In this document: positions 9,027 through 17,834 of the stretch, one piece after another
How positions within the stretch are numbered: the stretch's first letter is position 1
Layout of the letters: each line of letters starts with the position of its first letter
Assembly (NCBI RefSeq): GCF_030815415.1
Contig: NZ_JAUSWW010000001.1
Location: 8,556,001-8,620,000, forward strand
Direction of reading: 5' to 3'
Length of the DNA: 64,000 nucleotides
Source of the DNA: Streptomyces canus
GTDB lineage: Bacteria > Actinomycetota > Actinomycetes > Streptomycetales > Streptomycetaceae
Position numbers and translations under genes: made by a program
Notes under the pieces: generated by a model
Told to the model about the DNA's origin: nothing
Database searches by the model: none
The model's input: only the letters and a program-made list of their open reading frames with translations

Positions 9027-9755
9027 TCAGGCAGGCTGCTGGGCAGCGGCGATGCGCTCGGTGCGCAGCGCCTCGTACCACCGGTCGTCGGTGGGCGGCA
9101 GCGCGTTCACGTCGAGCGCCAGCTTCAGCAGCAGGTCGGCGATGAGCGGGTTGCGCGCCAGCACCGGGCCGTGCATGTACGTACCGAAGACGGTGTCGTT
9201 GTACGCGCCCTCCGTGCCGTCGCCCGTGCCGTTGCCGTTGCCGAACTTGACGCGGGCGAGCGGGCGGGCCGTCGGTCCGAGGTGGGTGATGCCCTGGTGG
9301 TTCTCGAAGCCGGTCAGCGGGGGCAGACCGAGTCGCGGGTCGATGTCCCCGAGCACGTCACCGACGCACCGCGCGCCCTCGCCGCGCACCGAGACCACGT
9401 CCAGCAGCCCGAGGCCGGGCTCCCGCTGGCCGAGGTCGTTGATGAACTCGTGGCCGAGGATCTGGTAGCCGGCGCACACCGAGAAGACGATCGCGCCGTT
9501 CTCCACGGCCCGGTGCAGTCCGCCGTCCCGGCGCAGCCGCTCGGCCGCGAGCCGCTGCGGACGGTCCTCGCCGCCGCCGATGAGATAGATGTCCCCGGAG
9601 GTCGGGATCGGCTGGTCGCTGCGTACGTCGAGACGGGCCACGTCGAGACGGCGCTGCCGCGCCCGGCGCTCCACGACCAGGACGTTGCCCTGGTCGCCGT
9701 ACGTGCTGAGCAGGTCGGGATAGATCCAGACGATCCGCAGCTGGTTGTCGCTCAC
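9027..9755 (-). CDS. gatD: Lipid II isoglutaminyl synthase, glutamine amidotransferase subunit GatD
   Basis: A 242-residue class I glutaminase of the CobB/CobQ-like type. It supplies ammonia to MurT for amidating the D-Glu of lipid II stem peptides. Cys94 in VFSVCAGYQILG is the nucleophile and His195 in TYMHGP the catalytic base. GTG start preceded by AGGGGAC. It begins 17 bp after the murT stop, forming the standard murT-gatD operon on the minus strand. The protein acts in the cytoplasm as a heterodimer with MurT. Confidence 0.94.
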   Translation of the reverse strand: MSDNQLRIVWIYPDLLSTYGDQGNVLVVERRARQRRLDVARLDVRSDQPIPTSGDIYLIGGGEDRPQRLAAERLRRDGGLHRAVENGAIVFSVCAGYQILGHEFINDLGQREPGLGLLDVVSVRGEGARCVGDVLGDIDPRLGLPPLTGFENHQGITHLGPTARPLARVKFGNGNGTGDGTEGAYNDTVFGTYMHGPVLARNPLIADLLLKLALDVNALPPTDDRWYEALRTERIAAAQQPA

Positions 9756-9771
9756 AAAAGTCCCCTGAGTG

Positions 9772-11010
9772 TCAGTTGCCGACGCGGCGGCGCAGGTCCT
9801 GGAAGGCGGTGTAGTTCGCGATGACCTCGATGCGGCCCGGCGGGCACATCTGGACGGCCTGGTCGAGGTTCTCGCAGACCTGGAAGTGCTGGTTGGCGAC
9901 CTCCAGGCGCACCGCGAGGTCCAGCTTCCGGTCGCCGACGACGCAGATCGGGTGCCCGGTCAGCCGCGTGTAGTCGACGTCCCACAGCCAGGAGGTGTCG
10001 GTGCCGTCGGCGCCGCGCGCGTTCACGGAGAGGATCACCGGGGTGGGCGGCGGATCGATCAGGCTGAACGTTTCGAGCCAGCCCGCGGGGTTCTTCGCGA
10101 GCAGCAGTCGCAGGTCCCGCTCCTGGAACTGCACGACGTCGTAGCGTCCGGCCACGGCCTGCACCTGGTACATGCGTTCCAGGGCGACCTGCGGCGGCAC
10201 CCCGAAGACGGCGGCGACGGCGGCGGAGGAGGCGGCGTTGGCCTTGTTGGCGCGGCCGGGCAGCTGGAGATGGATGGGCCACGCGGAGCCGTGCGGGTCG
10301 AGCACATGGTCCCCGGACAGCGCCCAGCTCGGCGTGGGCCGGCGGAAGCCGCACTCACCGCAGAACCAGTCGTCGCCGGGCCGCTGCATCACACCACCGC
10401 AGGACGGGCAGGACCAGGCGTCGTCCTTCCACATCTGTCCCGCGGCGACCCAGATCACATTGGGGGAGGAGGAGGCCGCCCACACCACGAGCGGGTCGTC
10501 GGCGTTGGCGATGATGACGGCCTTGCTGCCGGCCAGCCCCTCGCGCCAGTTCTCGGCGAGCATGCGGGTCTCGGCGGCCCGGTCCAGCTGGTCGCGGGAG
10601 AGGTTGAGCAGGGCGATGCACTTCGGGTCGGTGTCGCGGGCGACACCGGCGAGGTACTTCTCGTCGACCTCGATGACGCCGTAGCGCGCCTCCGAGCTGC
10701 CCGCGAGGGCCGAGGTGATGCCGGCCGGCATGTTGGCGCCGAGCGCGTTGGAGACGACGGGCCCGGCGGCGCGCAGGGCCTCCGCGATGAGCCGGGTCGT
10801 CGTGGTCTTGCCGTTGGTCGCCGACACCAGGACGACGTCCAGGTTCTGGGCGAGCCGGGCGAGAAGGTCGGGGTCGAGTTTGAGTGCCACCCGGCCGCCG
10901 ATCACCGAACCGCTGCCGCGCCCCGCGGCGCGCGATGCCGCTGCGACCGCCTTACCGGCGGTCACGGCGATCTTGGCCCGCGGCGTGAGCGGGTCCGAGT
11001 TGCCTGCCAT
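9772..11010 (-). CDS. murT: Lipid II isoglutaminyl synthase, Mur-ligase-like subunit MurT
   Basis: A 412-residue Mur ligase homologue with a C-terminal DUF1727 domain. The P-loop ATNGKTTTT (residues 64-72) binds ATP. A four-cysteine zinc ribbon (Cys201, Cys204, Cys217, Cys220) is inserted in the central domain, as in MurT proteins. Together with GatD it converts D-isoglutamate to D-isoglutamine in lipid II. The start ATG follows GGAGGATCGAGAACTG, a strong site. The gene is divergent from def across 103 bp. Confidence 0.95.
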   Translation of the reverse strand: MAGNSDPLTPRAKIAVTAGKAVAAASRAAGRGSGSVIGGRVALKLDPDLLARLAQNLDVVLVSATNGKTTTTRLIAEALRAAGPVVSNALGANMPAGITSALAGSSEARYGVIEVDEKYLAGVARDTDPKCIALLNLSRDQLDRAAETRMLAENWREGLAGSKAVIIANADDPLVVWAASSSPNVIWVAAGQMWKDDAWSCPSCGGVMQRPGDDWFCGECGFRRPTPSWALSGDHVLDPHGSAWPIHLQLPGRANKANAASSAAVAAVFGVPPQVALERMYQVQAVAGRYDVVQFQERDLRLLLAKNPAGWLETFSLIDPPPTPVILSVNARGADGTDTSWLWDVDYTRLTGHPICVVGDRKLDLAVRLEVANQHFQVCENLDQAVQMCPPGRIEVIANYTAFQDLRRRVGN

Positions 11011-11113
11011 CAGTTCTCGATCCTCCTTGCGTACGCGCCGCGCCTGACGGCAACGTGGTGGTGGTCAGCCTATCGAGATCCATTCGCACTCCCGAATCCG
11101 TACCCTTGCCGGC

Positions 11114-11659
11114 ATGCGACACGGTTTGATTCCGGGCACCCGCGGACGCGTGCGGCCGATGACTCTCTTCGGCGATCCGGTACTGCACTCCCCCTGCGAG
11201 GACGTCACCGACTTCGGTCCCGAACTGGCGTCCCTGGTCGAGGATCTGTTCGCCACGATGTACGCCGCCCAGGGCGTCGGCCTGGCCGCGAACCAGGTGG
11301 GCGAGTCCCTGCGGGTCTTCGTCTTCGACTGCCCGGACGACGATGACGTACGACACCTGGGCCATGTGGTGAACCCACGGCTGGTGGAGGCGGACGGTGT
11401 GGTGCTGCGCGGCCCGGAGGGCTGCCTGTCGCTACCGGACCTGGAAGCGGGAACGGAACGGTACGACCACGCGGTGGTCGAGGGCTTCACGATGACCGGG
11501 GACCCGGTGCGCGTCCACGGCACAGGCTTCTTCGCGAGGTGCTTGCAGCACGAGTGCGACCACTTGGACGGCAGGCTCTACGCGGACCGCGTGAAGGGCC
11601 GGCGCCACCGCAGGCTGATGCGCCAAGTGGCGCGAGCCTCATGGCGCCGGGTCACCTGA
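11114..11659 (+). CDS. def: Peptide deformylase
   Basis: A 181-residue metalloenzyme that removes the formyl group from nascent protein N-termini. All three family motifs are present: GVGLAANQ (55-61), EGCLS with metal ligand Cys104, and HECDH with ligands His146 and His150 and catalytic Glu147. The ATG at 11114 gives the usual actinomycete N-terminal extension before the DPVLH segment; a downstream ATG at 11159 is possible. No clear Shine-Dalgarno is seen. The C-terminal Arg-rich tail is typical of Streptomyces homologues. Confidence 0.95.
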   Translation: MRHGLIPGTRGRVRPMTLFGDPVLHSPCEDVTDFGPELASLVEDLFATMYAAQGVGLAANQVGESLRVFVFDCPDDDDVRHLGHVVNPRLVEADGVVLRGPEGCLSLPDLEAGTERYDHAVVEGFTMTGDPVRVHGTGFFARCLQHECDHLDGRLYADRVKGRRHRRLMRQVARASWRRVT

Positions 11660-11708
11660 CCCACTCAGGGGCGCGGGGAACTGCGCGACCAGCCCCCACC
11701 GGCCGGTG
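11658..11708 (+). repeat. Streptomyces dispersed intergenic repeat, copy 2
   Basis: Same GGGGCGCGGGGAACTGCG core as copies 1 and 3, here followed by CGACCAGCCCCCACCGGCCGG. It overlaps the def stop codon and fills the convergent gap between def and the TetR gene. Confidence 0.85.
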
Positions 11709-11723
11709 GTCGACATACGACCG

Positions 11724-12368
11724 TCAGAACCCCGGACCGCCCACTTTGTCCCCGGCCGCCGCAAGCCGCCCCCACAAGAGGTCGGCCAGACTTCGCACCA
11801 ACTCCGCACGCGAGCACGGCCGTTCCCCCAGCCACCAGTCCCCGGCGGCGTGCATCATCCCGACGATCCCGTGCCCCCACACCCGGGCCAACTGCTGCCC
11901 CCCGGGCCCGAGATCCAGCCGGTCCTCGATGACCTGGGCCAACTCCTCGCCCATGCGTCGAAGCAGCGGCACGGAGTGCTTCCCGACATCGAACCCGGGT
12001 TCTCCGACCTGCCCGCCGTCCGCCGGATGCATCAGGAACCGGTACACCTGAGGCCGCGCCTCGATCGCCGCGAGATACGTGTCGAGCGTGGCCTCCACCC
12101 GCTCGCGCCGCTCCGCCGGAGCGTCCAGCGCGGCCCGCAGAGAATCCAGCAACGCGTCCGTATGCCTCTTGGCCAAAGCCGCGTAAAGTCCCCCCTTGTC
12201 ACCGAAGTGACGGTAGAGGATCGGCTTGGTGATGCCGGCTTCCGCGGCGATCGCGTTCATGGAGGCCTGTGGTCCGTCACGCAGGACTACTCTGTCCGCG
12301 GCCTCCAGCAGCTCGCGCCGGCGGCGATCGGCGGACCGTTGCTGATCGGTCCGCTGCGTGGTGTCCAT
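11724..12368 (-). CDS. TetR-family transcriptional regulator
   Basis: A 214-residue one-component repressor. The N-terminal helix-turn-helix (about 20-66) reads RELLEAADRVVLRDG ... AIAAEAGITKPILYRHFGDK, the TetR signature. The C-terminal ligand-binding region begins near residue 75 and has a conserved Trp pair near AGDWWLGE. GGGGAGAGCTC precedes the ATG. It is divergent from an acyl-CoA dehydrogenase, and the shared 173-bp gap has overlapping palindromes, so it most likely represses that gene and itself in response to an acyl-CoA. The ligand is inferred, not seen. Confidence 0.9.
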   Translation of the reverse strand: MDTTQRTDQQRSADRRRRELLEAADRVVLRDGPQASMNAIAAEAGITKPILYRHFGDKGGLYAALAKRHTDALLDSLRAALDAPAERRERVEATLDTYLAAIEARPQVYRFLMHPADGGQVGEPGFDVGKHSVPLLRRMGEELAQVIEDRLDLGPGGQQLARVWGHGIVGMMHAAGDWWLGERPCSRAELVRSLADLLWGRLAAAGDKVGGPGF

Positions 12369-12464
12369 GAGCTCTCCCCACCCGTGCTGATTCGGTGACG
12401 CCTGCGCAAACTAACACTCACCATGCCCCACGCATCGAACGGGCTACCGAGCGGTCATCAGGAG

Positions 12465-12512
12465 TTGACTTTTCCTACCGACGGGTAACAGACTCGAGTT
12501 ACCGCTAGTAAC
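12465..12512 (+). promoter_or_regulatory. Putative promoter and TetR operator of the acyl-CoA dehydrogenase gene
   Basis: TTGACT at 12465-12470 resembles a -35 box, with a weak TAACAG at 12486-12491. Two overlapping palindromes follow: GGTAAC-8-GTTACC (12484-12503) and GTTAC-CGCTA-GTAAC (12498-12512). Their position over the start region between divergent genes suits a repressor site. Confidence 0.55.
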
Positions 12513-12541
12513 ATTGCACGTGCGCCGCCGCTGGAGGGGAC

Positions 12542-13804
12542 ATGGCCGAGTTCACCATGGAGCTCAACGACGAACAGAGGGAGGTCCGGGACTGGTTGCA
12601 CGGCTTCGCGGCCGATGTGATCCGGCCTGCGGCCGCCGAATGGGACGAGCGTGAGGAGACTCCCTGGCCGGTCATTCAGGAGGCCGCCAAGGTCGGTATC
12701 TACTCACTCGACTTCTACGCCCAGCAGTACTTCGACGCCACCGGCCTCGGCATTCCGATGGCCATGGAGGAGCTGTTCTGGGGCGACGCGGGCATCGCCC
12801 TGTCGATCGTCGGCACCGGGCTGGCCGCCGTGGGCGTCCTCGCCAACGGCACCGAGGAGCAGATCGGTACCTGGATCCCGCAGATGTACGGCGACGCGAA
12901 CGACGTCAAGGTCGCCGCGTTCTGCTCCTCCGAGCCCGACGCCGGCTCGGACGTGGCCTCGATGCGCACCCGTGCGGTGTACGACGAGGCCAAGGACGAG
13001 TGGGTGCTCAACGGCACGAAGACCTGGGCGACCAACGGCGGTATCGCCAACGTCCACGTCGTCGTCGCCGTCATCGACTCCGAGCTCGGCTCCAAGGGCC
13101 ACGCGTCCTTCATCATCCCGCCGAACACCCCCGGCCTGTCCCAGGGCCAGAAGTTCAAGAAGCACGGCATCCGCGCCTCCCACACCGCCGAGGTGGTGCT
13201 GGAGAACGTCCGCGTCCCGGGCTCCTGCCTCCTCGGCGGCAAGGAGAAGCTGGACGAGCGTCTGGCCCGCGCCCGTGAGCGCGCGAAGGCCGGCGGCATG
13301 GGGGTCCCCCCGCTCGAGCGAAGTCGAGAGTGGGGGAGCGTGAAGAACGCGGCGATGGCCACGTTCGAGGCCTCCCGTCCGGCCGTCGGCGCGATGGCGG
13401 TGGGCACCGCCCGGGCCGCGTACGAGGTCGCCCTCGACTACGCCAAGACCCGCGAGCAGTTCGGCCGCCCGATCATCGACAACCAGGGCGTCGCCTTCCA
13501 GCTCGCCGACATGCGCACCTCCATCGACGCCGCCCGTCTCCTGGTCTGGCGCGCCTCCTGGATGGCCGTCAACGGCAAGCCGTTCACCGCTGCCGAGGGC
13601 TCGATGTCGAAGCTCTTCGCGAGCGAGACGGCGAAGAAGGTCACGGCCCAGGCGATCCAGATACTCGGCGGCAACGGCTACACCCGGGAGTACCCGGTGG
13701 AGCGGATGCACCGTGACGCCGCGATCTACACCATCTTCGAGGGCACGAGCGAGATCCAGCGCCTGGTGATCGCCCGCACCCTGTCGGGGATGCCGATCCG
13801 ATAG
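12542..13804 (+). CDS. Acyl-CoA dehydrogenase family protein (in-frame repeat insert)
   Basis: A 420-residue FAD enzyme that introduces the alpha,beta double bond in acyl-CoAs. It has the N-terminal helical domain, the middle beta domain (CSSEPDAGSDVASM; TKTWATNGG) and the C-terminal helical domain ending IFEGTSEIQRLVIAR, whose Glu is the catalytic base. CTGGAGGGG precedes the ATG. Between KAGG and VKNAAMATFEASRP, about residues 253-266 (GVPPLERSREWGS) are encoded by a repeat at 13299-13338. Removing them restores a helix continuous with the family, so the insert is probably tolerated at a surface loop. The divergent TetR gene is the likely regulator. Confidence 0.93.
   Translation: MAEFTMELNDEQREVRDWLHGFAADVIRPAAAEWDEREETPWPVIQEAAKVGIYSLDFYAQQYFDATGLGIPMAMEELFWGDAGIALSIVGTGLAAVGVLANGTEEQIGTWIPQMYGDANDVKVAAFCSSEPDAGSDVASMRTRAVYDEAKDEWVLNGTKTWATNGGIANVHVVVAVIDSELGSKGHASFIIPPNTPGLSQGQKFKKHGIRASHTAEVVLENVRVPGSCLLGGKEKLDERLARARERAKAGGMGVPPLERSREWGSVKNAAMATFEASRPAVGAMAVGTARAAYEVALDYAKTREQFGRPIIDNQGVAFQLADMRTSIDAARLLVWRASWMAVNGKPFTAAEGSMSKLFASETAKKVTAQAIQILGGNGYTREYPVERMHRDAAIYTIFEGTSEIQRLVIARTLSGMPIR
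13299..13338 (+). repeat. Palindromic dispersed repeat inserted in frame within a coding region
   Basis: The 40-bp segment starts with GGGGGTCCCCC, has inner arms CTCGA and TCGAG, and ends TGGGGGAG, so it folds as CCCCC...GGGGG. From memory this hairpin unit recurs in Streptomyces genomes. Here it lies inside the acyl-CoA dehydrogenase gene without breaking the frame. Confidence 0.65.
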
Positions 13805-13812
13805 CGCCGGCG

Positions 13813-13840
13813 GGGGCGCCGGCACGGCAGCCGGCGCCCC
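13813..13840. terminator. Bidirectional hairpin terminator between convergent genes
   Basis: GGGGCGCCGGC pairs with GCCGGCGCCCC around the loop ACGGCA, an 11-bp perfect stem. It lies 9 bp after the acyl-CoA dehydrogenase stop and abuts the stop of the convergent VWA gene, so it can serve both. Confidence 0.75.
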
Positions 13841-15072
13841 TACCCGATCTCCACCACCCGGGCCCAGTCGGGCGGGGAGTCCGGCACGTAGTCGGGATCG
13901 TCCTCGTCCCAGGAAGCGGACCGCGGGAAGAGTCCCACCACCGTCCGGCACGGTGGCCGGGTGTCCGGCCAGGGTGTCTGGCCGTCCGTCAGGACCACGA
14001 CGACATCGGGCTTGGGACGCGCCCGCAGCGCCCTGGCGAAGCCCGTCCGCAGATCCGTGCCCCCGCCGCCCGTCAGCGGGATGCCCTCGCCGCGGCAGAG
14101 CGGATGGATGAACTGGGCCGCCGCGTCGCACGGCAGCACCGAGACCAGGTCGCGCCGGCCGCCCACGGCACGCGCGATGGCGGCGACCTCCAACAGCGCA
14201 CTGCCCAGTTCGGCATCGCTGACCGACCCGGACGTGTCGATCACCACGCAGACCCGGGGCGGTCTGCGCCGCAGGCTCGGCAGCACGGCACCGGGCACGG
14301 ACGCCGAGCGCCGCGAAGGGCGGCCGTACGTGTAGTCCTCGCCCACGCCGGGGCCGGAGGCCGCCGAGCGGACCGCCGCGCCCAGCAACTCCCGCCACTG
14401 CTGCGGCGGATGGAACGCGTCCTGCGCCCACCGCTGCCAGCCCTGCGGGGTCGTCCCCGGACGCGCGGTGATGCCCTGGGCCACCCGGAACCGGACCGCG
14501 TCCCGTTCCTGCTCACTCAGGCCGTGCGCGCCCTTCGGCCCCAGGTCCCACTCCCGGTCCAGTCCGTCGGCGCCGCTGCCGCAGTCCAGCCAGGAGAGAT
14601 CCTGCGTCAACGGCCCGAGCCGGAACTGGCGCAGGTAGTCCTCCATGAGCTGCCCGGCGGGCAGGCGCAGGGACTCCGGGCGGACCGCGCCCTCGGGCCG
14701 GACCAGGCCGTCGCCGAAGGCGTCGTCGTTGATCTCGCAGTCCGCGGCGATGTTCATCCGCAGCCGTTCCCCGGCTCCGGTCAGCCCGCGTTCCCGGGCC
14801 ACCCGGTCCCCGCGCCCGTGATGGTCGCGCAGCAGGTGCGACACCTCGTGCACCCACACCCCGGCCAGCTCCTCGACGGGAGTCCGGTCCACGAACCCCG
14901 GTGAGACATAGCACCGCCAGTGCCGGTCGACGGCCATGGTCGGCACCCGTGGTGACGCGACGGTGTGCAGGGCGAACAGGGCCGTCGCGAGATAGGGCCG
15001 GGCCCGCGCGGCCTGGAGCCGGGCCGCGAAGAGCTTGTCGAGGTCCAGCGCCCCGCGCGCGTCCCCGCTCAA
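13840..15072 (-). CDS. DUF2201-type putative metallopeptidase with C-terminal VWA domain
   Basis: A protein of about 410 residues. The N-terminal part has a zinc-protease-like motif HEVSH (residues 75-79). The C-terminal VWA-like domain has MIDAS elements DTSGS, a Thr in GGGGTDLRTG, and LTDGQTPWP. The start is taken as TTG at 15072, whose last two bases begin the TGA stop of the upstream ATPase gene (TTGA). This is inferred from the coupling and from loss of homology upstream. It is the second gene of a MoxR-VWA operon. MoxR/VWA pairs work as ATP-driven remodelling or metal-insertion chaperones; the target here is unknown. Confidence 0.85.
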   Translation of the reverse strand: MSGDARGALDLDKLFAARLQAARARPYLATALFALHTVASPRVPTMAVDRHWRCYVSPGFVDRTPVEELAGVWVHEVSHLLRDHHGRGDRVARERGLTGAGERLRMNIAADCEINDDAFGDGLVRPEGAVRPESLRLPAGQLMEDYLRQFRLGPLTQDLSWLDCGSGADGLDREWDLGPKGAHGLSEQERDAVRFRVAQGITARPGTTPQGWQRWAQDAFHPPQQWRELLGAAVRSAASGPGVGEDYTYGRPSRRSASVPGAVLPSLRRRPPRVCVVIDTSGSVSDAELGSALLEVAAIARAVGGRRDLVSVLPCDAAAQFIHPLCRGEGIPLTGGGGTDLRTGFARALRARPKPDVVVVLTDGQTPWPDTRPPCRTVVGLFPRSASWDEDDPDYVPDSPPDWARVVEIG

Positions 15073-16310
15073 CGGCCCGCCCTCACCGCGGCCTTGGCGC
15101 GCGACGCCGCCTCGTCGGCCCGCCGGGACAGGGTCACCACCCCGGCGAGCTGCTCGATCGACGCAGGCACGTCCCAGTCCTCCCGCCGCAGCGAGGCGAG
15201 CGTGCTCGCGGGCACGACCACCAGGTCCGGCGCCCCGGTCTCCACCGCGCGCACCAGCAGCGCCCACGCGGCGTCCCAGCGGGCCCGGTCCGGCCGTGCG
15301 CGGACCGCCGCCACCACCCCGTCGAGCGCGGCCTGCCGCAGATCGCCCCGCTCGGGCAGCACGGCCCCCGTCGGATCGGCGAGCAGCAGCTCGGGGTCGG
15401 GCAGATCCATCCGGTCGACGCTCGCCAGCAGTTCGAGCCCCGGCCCGTCGCCCACGGTCCCCCGGACCAGCAGGGACAGCACATCCCGGGAGGAACCGGC
15501 CGCGCTCGCGAAGGCGATCAGGCTCAGCGTCATGTCCCAGCTGCGGGGCGAGGGCCAGGGGCCGCCCCGGCGGGTCTCGCTGTTCGGCAGCCGGTGCACG
15601 AGCGCGGGGCGGGCGGCGAGCAGCCCGCACACCGCACGCCGCGCGAAGTCCACGGCCTCCGGCAGCTTCTCCGGGGCGAGCCGAGGCAGCGTCGCCCGGG
15701 GCCAGGTTCCGCCGAGACCGCGTACGACGACCTCGTGGTCGTGGGTCCACTGCAGATGGACGAACCGGTTGGCCAGCGGCGGGCTCAGCTCCCAGCCGTC
15801 GGCCGCCGAGGACCGCGGGTTGGCGGCGGCCACGATCCGGACCCCGGGCGGCAGTTGAAGGGCGCCGATCCGCCGCTCCAGCACCAGCCGGAGCAGAGCG
15901 GCCTGCACGGCCGGCGGCGCGGTGGACAGCTCGTCCAGGAACAGCAGGCCCCGGCCGGCCCGGACCAGGCGTACGGCCCAGTCCGGCGGGGCCATGGGGA
16001 CGCCCTGTTCCGCGGGGTCGTCCCCCACGACGGGCAGCCCCGAGAAGTCGGAGGGCTCGTGCACGCTGGCGATCACCGTGGTCAGGGGCAGGTCCAGGGC
16101 CGTGGCGAGCTGGGTCAGGGCCGCGGTCTTGCCGATGCCGGGCTCGCCCCACAGCAGCACGGGCAGATCCGCGGCCACGGCCAGGGTCAGGGCCTCCAGC
16201 TGGATGTCGGGGCGCGGCTCGGTGGTGGTGTCGCGGAGCAGGGTCAACAGGTCGGCGGCGACGGCGAGTTGAGAGACAGGGGGAGCAGCAACGGGCGTAC
16301 AAGTGGGCAT
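15069..16310 (-). CDS. MoxR-family AAA+ ATPase
   Basis: A 413-residue AAA+ protein. Walker A is GEPGIGKT (55-62) and Walker B is LLFLDELS (122-129), followed by a sensor 1 region RIVAAANP. The C-terminal half is helical and Leu/Ala-rich with no other domain. ATG preceded by AAGGTG. Its stop overlaps the start of the VWA-metallopeptidase gene by 4 bp, so the two proteins are made together, as in other MoxR-VWA pairs. The ATPase is expected to remodel or activate a client through the VWA partner. Confidence 0.9.
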   Translation of the reverse strand: MPTCTPVAAPPVSQLAVAADLLTLLRDTTTEPRPDIQLEALTLAVAADLPVLLWGEPGIGKTAALTQLATALDLPLTTVIASVHEPSDFSGLPVVGDDPAEQGVPMAPPDWAVRLVRAGRGLLFLDELSTAPPAVQAALLRLVLERRIGALQLPPGVRIVAAANPRSSAADGWELSPPLANRFVHLQWTHDHEVVVRGLGGTWPRATLPRLAPEKLPEAVDFARRAVCGLLAARPALVHRLPNSETRRGGPWPSPRSWDMTLSLIAFASAAGSSRDVLSLLVRGTVGDGPGLELLASVDRMDLPDPELLLADPTGAVLPERGDLRQAALDGVVAAVRARPDRARWDAAWALLVRAVETGAPDLVVVPASTLASLRREDWDVPASIEQLAGVVTLSRRADEAASRAKAAVRAGR

Positions 16311-16361
16311 GTGTCATCACCTTGGGTAGCAGGAAGGGACGTGAGGAGGGTGGGTGCGGGG

Positions 16362-17738
16362 TCAGCCGCGGGTGGCGAGGCGTGGGCGCGAGCGGTGGGC
16401 GCCCGGACGGGGGCGGGCCTCGTCGAAGCGGACGCGACCGGGTCCGGGGCCCGCCATGCCCGCCCTGAACAGCCCGTAGACGATCCGCTGTCGTGCGGCC
16501 GCCTCCAACTCGTCCCGCAGCGCACCGCCGCGCAGCACCGCGTCGGGGCCGAGCAGCCCCTCCACGACGGCCAGCGCACCGGAGACGTCCCCGTGGGCGA
16601 GGCGTTCACGGACGTCGTCGAGGCACTCCGGATGCCGGTGCGTCTCGTCGATGACCCGCAGACAGGGCAGCGGCGTGCCGCTCAGTGCGGCCAGCAGCTC
16701 TTCCCGCCGGACCTCGTCCGGATCGTGGTCCAGCGGGGCCAGCACCCCGTCGACCAGGCCGATCCGGTGCAGGGCGCCCCGGCAGTCGACGAGCCGAGGC
16801 CGTCCCGCCGGGTCCGGCGCCGCGGCCTCGGCATCCGGCACATGTCCCGGTACGAGGGCGGGGGCGACCAGCGGATGCAGCCGCCCGGCCTCGATCGCAC
16901 CGGCGCGGAGGAGCTCCAGGTCGGGCAGTACCCAGGTCGCCGCGTCGGGCAGCACCGGCAGCGCGGAGGCGTCGGCAGATCTGGACGCCTCGGTGATCCG
17001 CATCGCCGGCGGCCCGTCCCGGTCGGCGGCCAGGTCCAGGGCCAGCCGCTGCCGGGCCCCGCACCGCACGATCACGCGACCGTCGGAACGGCCCTCGGCG
17101 CGGAGCAGGATCGCTGCCTCGGCCGCCCACCGCTCGACGGCACAGCGGCGCCCCGGCGGCACCAGCCGCAGGACAGCCGGATCCGTGACGGGAGGGTCGT
17201 CGACGCCTGAGCGGACCCGCAGCTCATCGACCCTGCGCGCATCCCACAGATGACGGTGCAGGTCGAGCCGGTACCGCCGGTGGGGCGGGGGATGCGGGTG
17301 CCGGCCGCCACCGGCCCCGGACGATCCGTCCCACAGCGCGAGACTGATCCGCTGCCCGGCATCCGCCCAGGCGGGCGGGGTTCGCACCACGAGGTGCACC
17401 GGCCGCACGCCGGGACTGTCGTAGCGGGCCAGCGTGAGGGTCACGCCCGGGCGCAGCAGCCCGTCGGGAGCGATTCTCGGCATGTGCCAGCGCAGCAGAT
17501 CGGGAGCCAGATGCCGGAGATCGGCCCGGACCCGGGCGGCGAGCTCCGCGCCATGGACACGCGCCACGGAACGCGGCTGGAGATCGACATCGAACCCCGC
17601 GGCGGCACAGGCACCGCCCCAGTCACCGGCGAGGCGTCGAGCGGTCGCGGTCTCGATCATCGAGGGCGGCACGGCGAACTCGCGCACGCGCAGCCAGAAG
17701 GAAAGGCGGGAATCCCCGGTCACGGGCGAAGTGAGCAT
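16362..17738 (-). CDS. Unknown protein encoded first in the MoxR-VWA operon
   Basis: A protein of about 458 residues that I do not recognise. It is Arg- and Leu-rich, without signal peptide or membrane helices, and has a His/Pro-rich patch (GGRHPHPPPHRR) near residue 170. ATG at 17738 is preferred to GTG at 17744 because AAGGTGA is correctly spaced only for the ATG. It is 51 bp upstream of the ATPase gene on the same strand. Genes of this size at this position in vWA-MoxR loci often encode the third, specificity component, so it may be the client or effector of the system. That is inference from position. Confidence 0.75.
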   Translation of the reverse strand: MLTSPVTGDSRLSFWLRVREFAVPPSMIETATARRLAGDWGGACAAAGFDVDLQPRSVARVHGAELAARVRADLRHLAPDLLRWHMPRIAPDGLLRPGVTLTLARYDSPGVRPVHLVVRTPPAWADAGQRISLALWDGSSGAGGGRHPHPPPHRRYRLDLHRHLWDARRVDELRVRSGVDDPPVTDPAVLRLVPPGRRCAVERWAAEAAILLRAEGRSDGRVIVRCGARQRLALDLAADRDGPPAMRITEASRSADASALPVLPDAATWVLPDLELLRAGAIEAGRLHPLVAPALVPGHVPDAEAAAPDPAGRPRLVDCRGALHRIGLVDGVLAPLDHDPDEVRREELLAALSGTPLPCLRVIDETHRHPECLDDVRERLAHGDVSGALAVVEGLLGPDAVLRGGALRDELEAAARQRIVYGLFRAGMAGPGPGRVRFDEARPRPGAHRSRPRLATRG

Positions 17739-17818
17739 CAGCACTCACCTTGCGCGGACGGGTCCCCCAATCTGTGAACGGAGTGAATGGTCATCGAGCC
17801 GATCGTAGCTTCAACTCC

Positions 17819-17834
17819 CACCGTGTCAACGGTG
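17819..17834 (-). terminator. Short hairpin at the end of the rppA operon
   Basis: CACCGT-GTCA-ACGGTG forms a 6-bp stem that overlaps the stop codon of the cupin gene. It is a possible terminator for the operon; the stem is short and no T-tract follows. Confidence 0.4.
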
